Part shown: positions 51,061 to 61,385 of the stretch, piece by piece | Layout of the letters: every line of letters begins with the position of its first letter | Numbering within the stretch: the stretch's first letter is position 1 | NCBI GenBank assembly: GCA_021822495.1 | Contig: JAKAQO010000001.1 | Span: 186,001-250,000 of the forward strand | Direction of reading: 5' to 3' | Length of the DNA stretch: 64,000 nucleotides | Origin: a bacterium | GTDB lineage: Bacteria; Elusimicrobiota; Elusimicrobia; UBA1565; UBA9628 | Translations under genes and position numbers: made by a program | The notes under the pieces: generated by a model | Seen by the model: the letters and a program-made list of their open reading frames with translations, nothing else | The model's database searches: none | Told to the model about the DNA's origin: nothing

Positions 51061-51621
51061 ATGGAAATGAACATCCGCACCATCAGTCGAATTATGTTGG
51101 TCATGATGCTGGTCTCAACTCTGGGAATAGTTTCAGGCCTTGCTCCAGCCTACGGTCATGGGGATTCCGGTGGACAGTCGTGCCATCGGCATGGAAAGTG
51201 GGGTTCAGGCGGGCCCTTGATGCTGACAAAAGGACAACAAAAGAAAATGAAAGCCGCCTTTCAAGCTGAGCGCCCTATCATCACGCCTCTGCGCCGAGCC
51301 TTGCGCGACGCGATGATTAAACTCAAAGACAAGGTTGAGGATAAAGCGTCTGACTCTGACATTCAGATTGCCTTGAAAAATGTCAAGGCGGCCAAGAAGG
51401 CCTTAAGAGCGGAGAAGCGGAATTTTCGGGCTAAGATTGCCGCTATTCTGACGCCCACTCAACGAGCCCAGGCCCTCATCTTCCGTATGCGGCGGAAAAT
51501 GGCTTTTAAGCGCCGCTATATGGGACGTTTCGGCAAACACGGTCGCGGCTATTGGATGAGAAGAGGCCACGGACAGGGAGAAGGAAACTCTGAAGACGCT
51601 CCCGCGTCCCAAGGACAATAA
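51061..51621 (+). CDS. Spy/CpxP-like periplasmic protein (LTxxQ)
   Basis: 186 residues. Signal peptide ending around AYG, then His/Gly-rich HGDSGGQSCHRHGKWGSGG. The helical core has two LTxxQ motifs (LTKGQQKKM and LTPTQRAQ) of the Spy/CpxP/CnrX family, and the tail is rich in Arg/Gly/His. These proteins act as periplasmic chaperones or metal/envelope-stress sensors. GGGAGGA before ATG 51061. It faces the RND efflux operon across a shared terminator, consistent with an envelope-stress role. Confidence 0.82.
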   Translation: MEMNIRTISRIMLVMMLVSTLGIVSGLAPAYGHGDSGGQSCHRHGKWGSGGPLMLTKGQQKKMKAAFQAERPIITPLRRALRDAMIKLKDKVEDKASDSDIQIALKNVKAAKKALRAEKRNFRAKIAAILTPTQRAQALIFRMRRKMAFKRRYMGRFGKHGRGYWMRRGHGQGEGNSEDAPASQGQ

Positions 51622-51643
51622 GGGCCGTTAACCTGCTTAAAAA

Positions 51644-51679
51644 TTCGGCCGGGAAGGTTTAGGAACCTCCCCGGCCGAA
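51644..51679. terminator. bidirectional terminator between convergent genes
   Basis: TTCGGCCGGG (51644-51653) pairs with CCCGGCCGAA (51670-51679), with inner pairing GGTT/AACC. A-rich bases precede it and AATAA follows, giving short U-tracts in both directions. It lies between the Spy-like gene and the RND operon end. Confidence 0.85.
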
Positions 51680-51728
51680 ATAATCCAATCCCAAATCTAC
51701 TTAAAAAGAAATTAAGCAATTAATCTCT

Positions 51729-53186
51729 TCATTTCCTCTTTTCCTTACGAGAGAGATACGGCAAATCCGAGCGAGTCCAACCGCCTCCCAAAGCGGCGAT
51801 TAAAGTGACGGTTTGTTGCAGGCGATTTCCCAAATCCACCATGGACGCGATTTTATCTTGAAGCATGATGGTTTGGACCTGAATCACGTTCAGATAATCG
51901 ACAGTCCCGCCTTTATACATGGCCAGTTCCAAATCCACGGACTTTTCAGCGTCTTGAGTCGCCGCGTCTTGTTGAGACTCCTCTTGAGATAAGAACTCCA
52001 AAGAAGACAGGGCGTCCTCGACCGATTGAAACGCGGATAAAACCGTTTGCCGATATGCCGCGACCGAAGCCTCATAGGCCGCATGGGCTTGCCTGATTTC
52101 CGCCCGGCGCACTCCGAATTCAAATATATTTCCGCTCGCGTTAACCCCCAAAGACCAAAACTCGCTGGGAAGGGTAAAGAGATTGGCCCAGGTCACATTT
52201 TTATTTCCACCTTGTGCCGAGAGAGACAAACTTGGGAAATAGGCCGCGCGCGCAAGGCCGATATTTTCATTGGCAACCAGCATTTGCCGTTCGGCTTGGG
52301 CAATATCAGGACGTCTTTGTAAAAGAGTGCTGGGAATGGTGACTGGAACTGGCGGCACAAGGCCGCTAATAGAAGAAGAACTGAGCAAAAAACTGGAAGG
52401 CGATTTTCCAATCAAAACCGCAATGGCATGTTCATATTGTGCCCGCGAAATCTTAAGAGCGCTTTCTTGCGCTTCGGCCGCCTCAAGTTGCGCTTTAGCC
52501 TGGACAATATCGGCGTCAGAGGCCACCCCCCCTTGATGGCGATTTTCCGTTAACTCTAGAGCTTGAGAGTAGTCGCCAATGGACTCCTCCATAACGGCAA
52601 TCTGCATATCCGCTGACTCAATCGCAAAATAGTCATTCGCGAGAGTTTCTTCCATAGTCAAAATCGTATTTTGATAGGCCGCAGCGCTCGCCTGAGCCGA
52701 GGCTTTGGCTCCCGCAAAGGCGTCATAAGCGGAAAAGGGATTAATAATCCAAGCGGGTCTTCCGTAAAGCTCGAAATTGTCGTAATAAACGCTTTGGACG
52801 GAAGTGAAGTTTTGGGAGGCATAGGAACGCTGAACGATAGCCGAAGCCGGCAAGGTTGGGAAAAAACTGTCCCAATCAATATTGACTTCTTCGACCGCCT
52901 CTTTAAGCTGGGCCCTTGCTTCTAAAAGATTTTGGTTGGAAGAAGACAAAACCACCTCAAGATTATCTAAACGCGAATCATTAAAAATTTCCCACCAGGA
53001 CCTTTTTAAAACCTGATCTCCCGGAGTCGCCACCACCCATGTCCCGGAAGAAGCCCGCGGAAGCTCTTTAAATTCCTTAGCCGCTTCCACCTTGGGCGGG
53101 TGATAAGCCGGGGCGCAAGAAATAAAGAGAAATCCGAAAATCATGATGAGTAACGCCCAAAGCATCCCCGAGGTCTTAAATTCCAT
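51729..53186 (-). CDS. NodT-type outer-membrane efflux lipoprotein
   Basis: 485 residues, TolC superfamily. Lipoprotein signal ends FISC (Cys24). Two OEP repeats: about 65-265 (ARAQLKEAVEEVNIDWDSFF onwards) and about 280-470 (LLQRRPDIAQAERQMLVANE, then RAAYFPSLSLSAQGG). Outer-membrane duct for the RND pump encoded just upstream. Start overlaps the preceding RND gene by 11 bases. Confidence 0.93.
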   Translation of the reverse strand: MEFKTSGMLWALLIMIFGFLFISCAPAYHPPKVEAAKEFKELPRASSGTWVVATPGDQVLKRSWWEIFNDSRLDNLEVVLSSSNQNLLEARAQLKEAVEEVNIDWDSFFPTLPASAIVQRSYASQNFTSVQSVYYDNFELYGRPAWIINPFSAYDAFAGAKASAQASAAAYQNTILTMEETLANDYFAIESADMQIAVMEESIGDYSQALELTENRHQGGVASDADIVQAKAQLEAAEAQESALKISRAQYEHAIAVLIGKSPSSFLLSSSSISGLVPPVPVTIPSTLLQRRPDIAQAERQMLVANENIGLARAAYFPSLSLSAQGGNKNVTWANLFTLPSEFWSLGVNASGNIFEFGVRRAEIRQAHAAYEASVAAYRQTVLSAFQSVEDALSSLEFLSQEESQQDAATQDAEKSVDLELAMYKGGTVDYLNVIQVQTIMLQDKIASMVDLGNRLQQTVTLIAALGGGWTRSDLPYLSRKEKRK

Positions 53187-56100
53187 TTCGCATTATTCTC
53201 CCAAAAAACTTTGAAAAAGAAAATCTGGCGAACTCCATTCTTAAATCTTCCATATACAAATAAATCACGGGAGTCGTAAATAAGGTCAGCATTTGACTCA
53301 CCACAAGTCCCCCGATAATCGCAATGCCCAAGGGCCTGCGAAATTCAGATCCGGTCCCGCTTCCCAAAGCCAGGGGAAGAGCGCCAAAAAGCGCGGCCAA
53401 GGTCGTCATCGTAATAGGCCTAAAGCGCAAGAGAGCCGCTTCTTTAATCGCCTCCAATGGATTCTTTTTTTCTTTGCGTTGCGCCTCGATGGCAAAGTCA
53501 ATCATTAAAATCGCGTTTTTCTTCACAATTCCAATCAGCAAAATGATTCCAATCAAGGCAATGAGGCTTAAATCGGTATGCGTCATCAAAAGAGCGATCA
53601 AAGCTCCAGTGCCAGCCGAAGGCAGAGTTGAGATAATCGTTAATGGATGAATATAACTTTCATACAAAATTCCAAGGACAATATAAACCGCTAGGAGAGC
53701 GGTCATCACCAGGGAAAATTCATTTGCCAATGAGGCTTTGAAGGCCTGCGCGGTTCCAGAGAATTGTCCAATAATGGAAGAAGGAAGATGCATCCGAGAT
53801 TCCACTTGTTCGACCGCGTCCACCGCTTGCCCTAAGGCGAAGCCTTTACGCAAATTAAAAGAAATCGTGACCGATGGAAACAACCCGCTATGATTGACCA
53901 CCAAGGCCGCATGAGTTTCTGAAATTCGCGCGAAAGCGGAAAGAGGAATCTCATTTCCTGAGGGAGTTTGTATGTAAATTTCTTTTAAGGTCTCTGGTGA
54001 ATACCAATACTGGGGAGCTACTTCCATCACTACATAATACTGGTTCATTTGCGTATACATCGTGGATACCGGTCGTTGTCCAAACGCGTCATAAAGTTGA
54101 TTATCAATGCCCGCGGCCGTGAGTCCAAAACGCGAGGCTTGATCTCTGTCGATTTGTATCCACTCCTCAAGACCGCTGTTTTGCTGGTCGGTGTTGACAT
54201 CCGCAAGCTCAGGCAGTTTTCTCATTGCCGATAATAATTTAGGCGCCCACCCATTGAGCAGTTTTAAGTTCGCGCTCCGAAGGGTGTATTGATATTGGGA
54301 ATTAGTTAACCTTCCGCCCACCCGAATATCTTGAACCGGCTGAAGAAAAAGCCGCGCTCCAGAAATAGCCGCCGTTTTTTTTCTAATTTGAGACATCACT
54401 TCTTGGATTGGCGGGCGCTCGCCGTTTGGTTTTAGGGCCACAAACATCCTTGCCGTATTCATACCGCCGGAACTTCCGGTAAAAGCGGCCAGGTCAACGA
54501 CGGCAGGGTTAGACAAAACAATTCCAATAAATTGTTTGAGTTTTTTTTGCATATCGGTAAAGGAAATATCCTGATCCGCTTGAATACCGCCCATAAATCT
54601 TCCCGTGTCTTCTTCCGGAAAAAAACCTTTTGGAATGTAGGCAAAGAGAGCCGCGCTCGTGAGGACCGCGGCAATAACGCTGAAAAGAACCTTTCTTTTG
54701 TGCCTTAAGCTCCAGTCTAAACCCAGCGCATACATTTTTATTATTTTGTGAAGAATTTCATCGCTTTTTTTATGAAAAGAACTTTCCTCAAATTGCGCAT
54801 TCGATTTTAAGAGTTTCGCGCACATCATAGGGGTCGTCGTCAAAGAAATCACCATGGAAATAATAATCGCCAAAGATAAAGTCATGGCAAATTCCCTGAG
54901 CAGTCTGCCCACAATTCCGCCCATCATAAGAATGGGAATAAAAACGGCGATCAAAGAAACGCTGATTGAAAGAACCGTAAACCCTACCTCTGCGGCGCCC
55001 TGAAGAGCGGCCTCCATGGGGGAATCGCCTTTTTCAATATAGCGCATGATATTTTCAATCACGACCACGGCGTCATCTACGACAAAGCCTGTGCAAATAG
55101 TCAAGGCCATTAATGAAAGGTTATCAATAGAGTAGTGCAACAAATACATCGCGCCAAAGGTTCCCAAAAGAGACAAGGGAACCACCACCGCGGGAATTAA
55201 GGTCGCCGAAAGATTGCGGAGAAATAAAAAAACCACAAACACAACCAGAAGAATCGAAATGAGCAACGTTTGCTCCACATCCACGACCGAAGCGCGCACA
55301 GTGGTCGAGCGGTCAATAATGACGGAAAGTTTAATTGCTGCCGGAATGGAAGCCTGGAGTCTTGAAAGGAGACGCTTAACGCGGTCCACGGTATTAATCA
55401 TGTTTGCGCCGGGTTGGCTAAAAAGCACCAGAAGAACTGCCGGTTTTCCGCTTGAAAAACCCGCGTTTCTTAAATCTTGAACGGAATCAACCACATCTCC
55501 CAAATTGGAAAGCCGAACAGCGCTTCCATTTTTATAAGCCACAATCAGTTTCTTATAATCACCCGATTTAAAGAGCTGATCCGTAGCCTCAAATTCCCAG
55601 GTCTTATCGCCTTTGGAAACGCTTCCCTTGGGCTCATTAGAATTCGCATTGTATAATACAGCGCGAATATTTTCGAGGCTGAGCCCTAAGTGGCTCACCG
55701 CTTGGGGATTAAGCTCAACTCGAACCGCCGGAAGAGAACTGCCGCCAACGAAAACCTGGCCGATGCCGCGAACCTGTGAAAGTTTTTGCTGTAAAATCGT
55801 CGAAGCCGCGTCATACATTTGAGCCTTGGTGGCCACATCCGAAGTTAAAGACAAGATTAAAATCGGCGCGTCCGCCGGATTGACTTCCCGCCAGGTTGGA
55901 TTATTGGGAAGGTTCGCAGGCAAGTTCGCGCGCGCGGCGTTAATAGCGGCCTGAACATCACGGGCAGCAGCGTCAATATTTCTTGAAAGATCGAATTGCA
56001 ATACAATACTGGTCGAACCCTCATAACTTGTCGAGGTCATCTCGGTTACGCTCGCAATGGTTCCCAACTGCCGCTCTAACGGAGTCGCAACCGAGGAAGC

Positions 56101-56277
56101 CATAATATCCGGGCTGGCGCCTGGAAGAGACGCCGAAACTTGAATGGTGGGAAAATCAACTTGGGGAAGCGGAGAAACGGGAAGAAGGAAAAAAGCGGCG
56201 ATCCCCAAAAGCGCCAAGGCTGCGGTCAAAAGAGCCGTTCCCACGGGCCGACGAATAAAAATCTCAGAGATATTCAA
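53176..56277 (-). CDS. RND multidrug efflux transporter, MdtC-like
   Basis: 1033 residues, HAE1 family. N-terminus ISEIFIRRPVGTALLTAALA, first periplasmic loop FPTIQVSASLPGASPDIMAS, TM4 proton-relay Asp pair in CTGFVVDDAVVVIENIMRY, and a C-terminal half repeating the fold (IGIVKKNAILMIDFAIEA). The start is TTG at 56277, with GGAG five bases upstream and a TTGA overlap with the preceding gene. ATG 56322 would lie inside that gene. With the 56274 gene it forms an MdtBC-like heteromer. Confidence 0.93.
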   Translation of the reverse strand: MNISEIFIRRPVGTALLTAALALLGIAAFFLLPVSPLPQVDFPTIQVSASLPGASPDIMASSVATPLERQLGTIASVTEMTSTSYEGSTSIVLQFDLSRNIDAAARDVQAAINAARANLPANLPNNPTWREVNPADAPILILSLTSDVATKAQMYDAASTILQQKLSQVRGIGQVFVGGSSLPAVRVELNPQAVSHLGLSLENIRAVLYNANSNEPKGSVSKGDKTWEFEATDQLFKSGDYKKLIVAYKNGSAVRLSNLGDVVDSVQDLRNAGFSSGKPAVLLVLFSQPGANMINTVDRVKRLLSRLQASIPAAIKLSVIIDRSTTVRASVVDVEQTLLISILLVVFVVFLFLRNLSATLIPAVVVPLSLLGTFGAMYLLHYSIDNLSLMALTICTGFVVDDAVVVIENIMRYIEKGDSPMEAALQGAAEVGFTVLSISVSLIAVFIPILMMGGIVGRLLREFAMTLSLAIIISMVISLTTTPMMCAKLLKSNAQFEESSFHKKSDEILHKIIKMYALGLDWSLRHKRKVLFSVIAAVLTSAALFAYIPKGFFPEEDTGRFMGGIQADQDISFTDMQKKLKQFIGIVLSNPAVVDLAAFTGSSGGMNTARMFVALKPNGERPPIQEVMSQIRKKTAAISGARLFLQPVQDIRVGGRLTNSQYQYTLRSANLKLLNGWAPKLLSAMRKLPELADVNTDQQNSGLEEWIQIDRDQASRFGLTAAGIDNQLYDAFGQRPVSTMYTQMNQYYVVMEVAPQYWYSPETLKEIYIQTPSGNEIPLSAFARISETHAALVVNHSGLFPSVTISFNLRKGFALGQAVDAVEQVESRMHLPSSIIGQFSGTAQAFKASLANEFSLVMTALLAVYIVLGILYESYIHPLTIISTLPSAGTGALIALLMTHTDLSLIALIGIILLIGIVKKNAILMIDFAIEAQRKEKKNPLEAIKEAALLRFRPITMTTLAALFGALPLALGSGTGSEFRRPLGIAIIGGLVVSQMLTLFTTPVIYLYMEDLRMEFARFSFSKFFGRIMRNGI

Positions 56278-59200
56278 ACAGACTCCGTAATTTGAGGGAA
56301 GTCTCTTTTGCGGACAATCCAATTCTTGAGTCGATCAAACTGAAGATAGATGACCGGCGTCATTAAAAGCGTCATGGGCTGACTAATCAATAGTCCGCCG
56401 ATAATGGAAATCCCCAAGGGCCTTCTGAGTTCCGCTCCCATTCCAAAACCAAATGCCAGGGGAACCGCGCCTAAAAGGGCGGCCATGGTCGTCATCATAA
56501 TGGGACGAAACCTCAAAAGACAAGCTTGATAAATGGCCTCTCGTGGAGACTTTCCCTCCACTCTTTCCGCTTCCAGAGCAAAGTCAATCATCATAATGGC
56601 GTTTTTCTTAACAATTCCAATAAGCAAAATAATTCCGATCAGAGAAATAATGTCGAGATCCTGCCGCGTGAGTATTAAGGCCGCCAAAGCGCCCACTCCT
56701 GCCGATGGCAAGGTCGAGATAATCGTTAAAGGATGAATGTAGCTTTCATAAAGAACTCCCAAAACGATGTAGACAGCCACCAGGGCCGCGATAATAAGAA
56801 TCCACTCATTCGAAAGAGAATCTTCAAAAGACTGGGCCGTTCCGACAAAGCCAATGGATAAACTTTCTGGAGCCGCTATTTTTTTCACCGCCTGGTTAAT
56901 CTCAGACACCGCCGCCCCAAGAGAAGTTCTTGGGGCTAAATTAAAAGACAAGGTAACCACTGGAAATTGGCCCTGATGATTAATGACTAAGGGAGCTGAA
57001 ACTTCTTCCGCGCTCACAATGCTTTTAATGGGCGTTGGGATACCTCCGGTGGAAAAACTTTGTGAATTTCCCATGGCCATTCCACCCGGGGTTCCGGCAT
57101 TGGCGGAGGTGGGGACATAGATGCGTTCTAAAGAATTAACGCCTTCTTTCCATTGCGGCAAACTCTCCATCACAACATGGTACTGATTAGAATCGGTAAA
57201 AATAGTTGAGACTTGGCGCTGCCCAAAAGCGTCATAGAGAATATTGTCAATCGTCTGCGGCAAAATTCCAAGCCGAGAAGCATTATCGCGATCGATGTTT
57301 AGCTTGAGTCCCAATCCTCCATTTTGCTGATCCGTGGCGACATCAGTCAGACCCGGCAGGGTTTCAAACAGAGAAACCAGTTTCGTGGCCCACTCGTTTA
57401 CGATATCCATATTGGGCCCCTCAACCGTATATTGATATTGAGTTCGGCTCACCTGATCGGCAACAGTGAGTTCCTGAACCGGCTGCAGATAAAGCCGTAT
57501 TCCAGGAACAACGCTCAATTCTTTATTTAATCTTCGAATCACTTGCGCCGCGGAAGGCCTTTGGGAAATCGGTTTAAGATTAATTTGAACGCGCCCGCTA
57601 TTCTGGGTGATGTTGGTGCCGTCTATGCCAATAAACGAGGTCAGACTTTGAACCGCCGGATCTTGCAAGATAACATGACACAAACTTTGCTGGCGACGAG
57701 CCATTTCCATAAAAGAAATAGTTTGCGGGGCTTCTGAAATTCCTAGTAAAGCCCCCGTGTCTTGATTGGGCAAGAACCCTTTTGGAACCATCCAAAAAAG
57801 AAGACCTGTTAAAATTAAAGTCGCTCCAAAAGCCCACATCGTTTCTTTTTGGCGCGCTAAAACCAGCTTCAAATAATATTCATAAATCGAAAAACTTCGG
57901 TTATAGATATCCTCAAACCAACTCAAAAAAGAGCGCGTCTCTTCTTTTTTGTGATGGCGCAAAATTTTAGAAGCCATCATCGGCGTAGAACTCAATGAAA
58001 CCAGGGCAGAAATGAGAATCGTTACCGCCAAAGTGACGGCAAATTCCTTAAATAATCTCCCAATGATATCGCCCATAAAAAGAAGTGGAATTAAAACCGC
58101 AATGAGGGAAATCGTCAAAGACACGATGGTAAAAGCGATTTCTTTTGATCCCTTTAAAGCCGCCTCGAGCGGAGAATCCCCTGCCTCAATATACCTTTCA
58201 ATATTTTCAACCATCACAATGGCGTCATCGACAACAAAACCAGTGGAGATGGTTAAAGCCATCAGGGATAAATTGTCCAAACTATAGTGAAAGAGATACA
58301 TCACGCCAAAAGTTCCGACAATGGACAAAGGAACCGCCACGCCTGGAATTGCCGCCGCGGAAGCGCTTCTCAGAAAAAAATAGATGACTAAAATAACGAG
58401 AAAGACCGCCAAAACCAGTTCAAATTCCACATCATCCACGGAAGCGCGAATGGTCACCGTGGAATCAGCAACCGAACGAACGTTGATTCCCGCCGGCAAG
58501 GATAATTTAAGCTGCGGAAGAGTTTTTTTAATGCGATCAACCAAGGAAATGATGTTGGCGCTGGGCTGACGCTGAATATTCAGCAAAATCGCGGGAGTCT
58601 GATTAAACCAAGCGGCTTCTTTTACGTTTTCCGCGCCGTCAATCACCGTGGCAACATCTCCCAAGCGAATTGGCGCGCCATTGCGATACGCGATAATAAT
58701 AGGGCGATAATCATCCGCTGAAAATAACTGATCGTTATCCTCAATTGTCCAATCTTGTTTGGGGCCGTCAAAATTTCCTTTGGCCATATCCACATTGGCC
58801 TGGCTTAAAGCGGAACGTAAATCCTCAAGACTCAACCCATAGGAAGCCAGGGCCACTGGATTAGCCTGAATGCGAACGGCCGGGCGCTCTCCGCCGCTCA
58901 TGCTGACGAGTCCCACTCCCGGAAGCTGTGAAATTTTCATGGCCAGTCTTGTTTCCGCCATTTTCTCAACCTCTGTGAGAGGCAGGGTCTTTGAAGTCAA
59001 GGCCAGGGTCAGAACCGGCATATCCGCGGGATTGACCTTGTTATAAATCGGCGGGTTAGGGAGATCCGCGGGCAAATAAGTTCCCGCGGCATTAATGGCG
59101 GCCTGAACATCTTGTTCAGCGACATCAATATTGATGGAGAGATCAAATTGAAGGGCGATGATGGAACTTCCAAAAGAGCTGTTTGAAGTCATCCGGTTTA

Positions 59201-59429
59201 AACCGGGAATTTGGCCAAATTGTTTTTCCAAGGGAGCTGTCACCGCATCCGCCATCACTTCAGGGCTCGCGCCGGGATAAAAGGTTTGAACTTGGATCGT
59301 GGGATAATCCACTTCCGGCAAGGCCGAAATAGAAAGCTGTTTAAAGGCAAGCATTCCCACGAGAAGAACAGCCCCCATGAGAAGGGAAGTGGCGACCGGC
59401 CGTTCAATAAAGAGCCGCGACGGGTTCAC
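56274..59429 (-). CDS. RND multidrug efflux transporter, MdtB-like
   Basis: 1051 residues, HAE1 family, paralogous to the next gene. MNPSRLFIERPVATSLLMGA, then YPTIQVQTFYPGASPEVMAD, TM4 ISTGFVVDDAIVMVENIERY with both Asp, and IGIVKKNAIMMIDFALEAER near the end. Uses the proton gradient to export bile-salt/antibiotic-type compounds in the known systems. Coupled to the adaptor gene by ATGA. Two different RND subunits in one operon is the MdtABC/MuxABC arrangement. Confidence 0.93.
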   Translation of the reverse strand: MNPSRLFIERPVATSLLMGAVLLVGMLAFKQLSISALPEVDYPTIQVQTFYPGASPEVMADAVTAPLEKQFGQIPGLNRMTSNSSFGSSIIALQFDLSINIDVAEQDVQAAINAAGTYLPADLPNPPIYNKVNPADMPVLTLALTSKTLPLTEVEKMAETRLAMKISQLPGVGLVSMSGGERPAVRIQANPVALASYGLSLEDLRSALSQANVDMAKGNFDGPKQDWTIEDNDQLFSADDYRPIIIAYRNGAPIRLGDVATVIDGAENVKEAAWFNQTPAILLNIQRQPSANIISLVDRIKKTLPQLKLSLPAGINVRSVADSTVTIRASVDDVEFELVLAVFLVILVIYFFLRSASAAAIPGVAVPLSIVGTFGVMYLFHYSLDNLSLMALTISTGFVVDDAIVMVENIERYIEAGDSPLEAALKGSKEIAFTIVSLTISLIAVLIPLLFMGDIIGRLFKEFAVTLAVTILISALVSLSSTPMMASKILRHHKKEETRSFLSWFEDIYNRSFSIYEYYLKLVLARQKETMWAFGATLILTGLLFWMVPKGFLPNQDTGALLGISEAPQTISFMEMARRQQSLCHVILQDPAVQSLTSFIGIDGTNITQNSGRVQINLKPISQRPSAAQVIRRLNKELSVVPGIRLYLQPVQELTVADQVSRTQYQYTVEGPNMDIVNEWATKLVSLFETLPGLTDVATDQQNGGLGLKLNIDRDNASRLGILPQTIDNILYDAFGQRQVSTIFTDSNQYHVVMESLPQWKEGVNSLERIYVPTSANAGTPGGMAMGNSQSFSTGGIPTPIKSIVSAEEVSAPLVINHQGQFPVVTLSFNLAPRTSLGAAVSEINQAVKKIAAPESLSIGFVGTAQSFEDSLSNEWILIIAALVAVYIVLGVLYESYIHPLTIISTLPSAGVGALAALILTRQDLDIISLIGIILLIGIVKKNAIMMIDFALEAERVEGKSPREAIYQACLLRFRPIMMTTMAALLGAVPLAFGFGMGAELRRPLGISIIGGLLISQPMTLLMTPVIYLQFDRLKNWIVRKRDFPQITESV

Positions 59430-60709
59430 TCGGATTGAGTTCTCTTGAACTTGGAAGAAGCGCTTTGTTTATTTTTTTGAGGCATGGAAAAATGAACCTT
59501 ACTTCCAGGACGAATAAAATCCATCCCATCAGTCACAACCATTTCTCCGGTTTTTAGTCCTTGATTTACAGAAACATTGTCGCCATTGGTTACTCCCACC
59601 TCAATGGTTCGGACTTCGACAGTCTGATCAGGTTTAACCACGTAAACAAATGATCCTTGCGGTCCGGTCTGAACTGCCACTCTTGGAATCAAAATCTGAT
59701 TTTTCTTTTGTTCTAAATAGAGACGCGCATTGATAAACTCGTTGGGGTATAGCATTCGCTTCTTATTGGTGAATTTAGCCTTTAAATTAAGAGTTCCCGT
59801 ATTGACTTGAATTTGACTATCAAGAGCCAGAAGAACGCCCGTCGCCAATTTGATTTTTCCATCCCGGCTATAGGCATCAACCCGCAATTTTTGGCCTTTC
59901 TTGAGTTGATTGAGCCTCTCCATTAAACGTGGGATGTCTTCCTCGGGAAGCGTAAAAACCACGGTAATCGGTTGCAAGGTAGTGACTACAAAAATCCCAT
60001 TAGCCCCATTTGCCGTAGTCGTGTAAGCAACGTTTCCCGGATCTACTAACCTCAACCCCACGCGGCCTTCAATGGGTGAAGTCACATGGGCATATTCCAA
60101 ATTTAACTGAGCCGTTTCGATGGCCGCCTGATCGCTCTCCACTATTCCCTCATATTGTCCGACCGTCGCTTTTTGAGTGTCGTATTGTTGGGAAGGAATG
60201 GCGTCTTGGGCTAAGAGTTTTTGGTAACGGTTTAAATCTAATTTCGCATCGGCTAAAAGCGCTTGATCTCGCGCTAAAGCGCCTTTGGCCTGGTCCAAAG
60301 CGGCCTGATACGGACGCGGATCAATGAGAGCGAGCAACTGGCCCGGGTGAACCTCTTGTCCCTCTTTAACATAAACAGCCATGATCTGCCCGCTCACGCG
60401 CGGCTGAATGGTGACAGTATAATAGGCCGTAACCGTCCCTAGTTCATCTAAATAAACCGAAACATCCCCAAGCCAAGCGGATTGAACCCCAACAATCACT
60501 CCGTTATTTCGTTTGGGCGGTTTTCTAAAATGCTTCAAAAGAAAAGAGCCCGCCAAAAAAATAAAAAATCCGCCGAGCGCCAAAACGACGAGTTTTTTTC
60601 TGGAAGACCAGCTTGAAAATTTTTGCCGGTGTTGATTCAAAGCTCCGCCCAAGGACTCTTTTAACTTTTTAGTTGGAAGAGCGTATTCTTCTAAATTAAA
60701 GGGAGACAT
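59426..60709 (-). CDS. RND periplasmic adaptor, MdtA-like
   Basis: 427 residues. N-terminal transmembrane helix (LVVLALGGFFIFLAGSFLL), biotinyl-lipoyl halves GQIMAVYVKEGQEVHPGQLL and HVTSPIEGRVGLRLVDPGNV, coiled-coil hairpin with ALARDQALLADAKLDLNRYQ, and a beta-barrel with ITVVFTLPEEDIPRLMERLN. Fits MdtA/HlyD-type membrane-fusion proteins. First gene of a four-gene operon (adaptor, two RND subunits, channel). Long cytoplasmic N-terminal part of about 40 residues. Confidence 0.93.
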   Translation of the reverse strand: MSPFNLEEYALPTKKLKESLGGALNQHRQKFSSWSSRKKLVVLALGGFFIFLAGSFLLKHFRKPPKRNNGVIVGVQSAWLGDVSVYLDELGTVTAYYTVTIQPRVSGQIMAVYVKEGQEVHPGQLLALIDPRPYQAALDQAKGALARDQALLADAKLDLNRYQKLLAQDAIPSQQYDTQKATVGQYEGIVESDQAAIETAQLNLEYAHVTSPIEGRVGLRLVDPGNVAYTTTANGANGIFVVTTLQPITVVFTLPEEDIPRLMERLNQLKKGQKLRVDAYSRDGKIKLATGVLLALDSQIQVNTGTLNLKAKFTNKKRMLYPNEFINARLYLEQKKNQILIPRVAVQTGPQGSFVYVVKPDQTVEVRTIEVGVTNGDNVSVNQGLKTGEMVVTDGMDFIRPGSKVHFSMPQKNKQSASSKFKRTQSE

Positions 60710-60795
60710 ATCAAAATCAACTTATCTTTAGAATATCAATGATTAGACGCTTAAAACAACGGATAAGTGTCGCGGCCGATGGATATATCCGAACC

Positions 60796-61383
60796 CTAAT
60801 TCCAGGCCATCCGGTCCAAGGCTAAGTTCAGAGAGAAAACATTGACCCGCGGTTCTCCCAAAAATCCCCATTGCCTTTTCTGAATATGTTCCATAACCAG
60901 TTTTTTGATGGCGGACTCAGAGATGCCTCTTGCGCGGGCAACTCGTTTAACTTGAGAAAAAGCGGCTTCGGGACTAATGTCAGGGTCAAGACCGCTTCCA
61001 GAGGTTGTAACCAAATCAATAGGAATTTTTTCAGGCGAGGGATTATTTTTTTGATAGAAAGAAACCCGGTCTTTAACCGCCGCCCAAAGGGCGGGGTTAT
61101 TGGGGCCCAAATTTGAGCCTGAAGAGGAAGCCGCGTTATAGGGATTGGGAGTTGTAGCGGAGGGTCTTCCCCAGAAATATTTTGACTTAGAGAAAAATTG
61201 CCCAATTAATTCCGAGCCTCTGGCTTTCCCATCCACAAAGATCAAACTTCCTTGGGCTTGTCTCGGAAAAAGAAGATAACTTGTAACCGTGACCAACAAG
61301 GGATAAAAAAGTCCCAAAAGCGCCGTAAAAACGCAGACGGCTTTAAAAGCGATCAGGCTTTGTTTTTTAAATTCATCTCGCAT
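60796..61383 (-). CDS. kdpC: K+-transporting ATPase subunit KdpC
   Basis: 195 residues, one N-terminal transmembrane helix. Conserved: LGLFYPLLVTVTSYLLFP, GSELIGQFFSKSKYFWGRPS, NLGPNNPALWAAVKDRV, PIDLVTTSGSGLDPDISPEA and AFSQVKRVARARGIS. Stabilises the KdpB-KdpA complex. Two bases after kdpB. The usual distal kdpD does not follow; the RND operon does. Confidence 0.95.
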   Translation of the reverse strand: MRDEFKKQSLIAFKAVCVFTALLGLFYPLLVTVTSYLLFPRQAQGSLIFVDGKARGSELIGQFFSKSKYFWGRPSATTPNPYNAASSSGSNLGPNNPALWAAVKDRVSFYQKNNPSPEKIPIDLVTTSGSGLDPDISPEAAFSQVKRVARARGISESAIKKLVMEHIQKRQWGFLGEPRVNVFSLNLALDRMAWN

Positions 61384-61385
61384 GA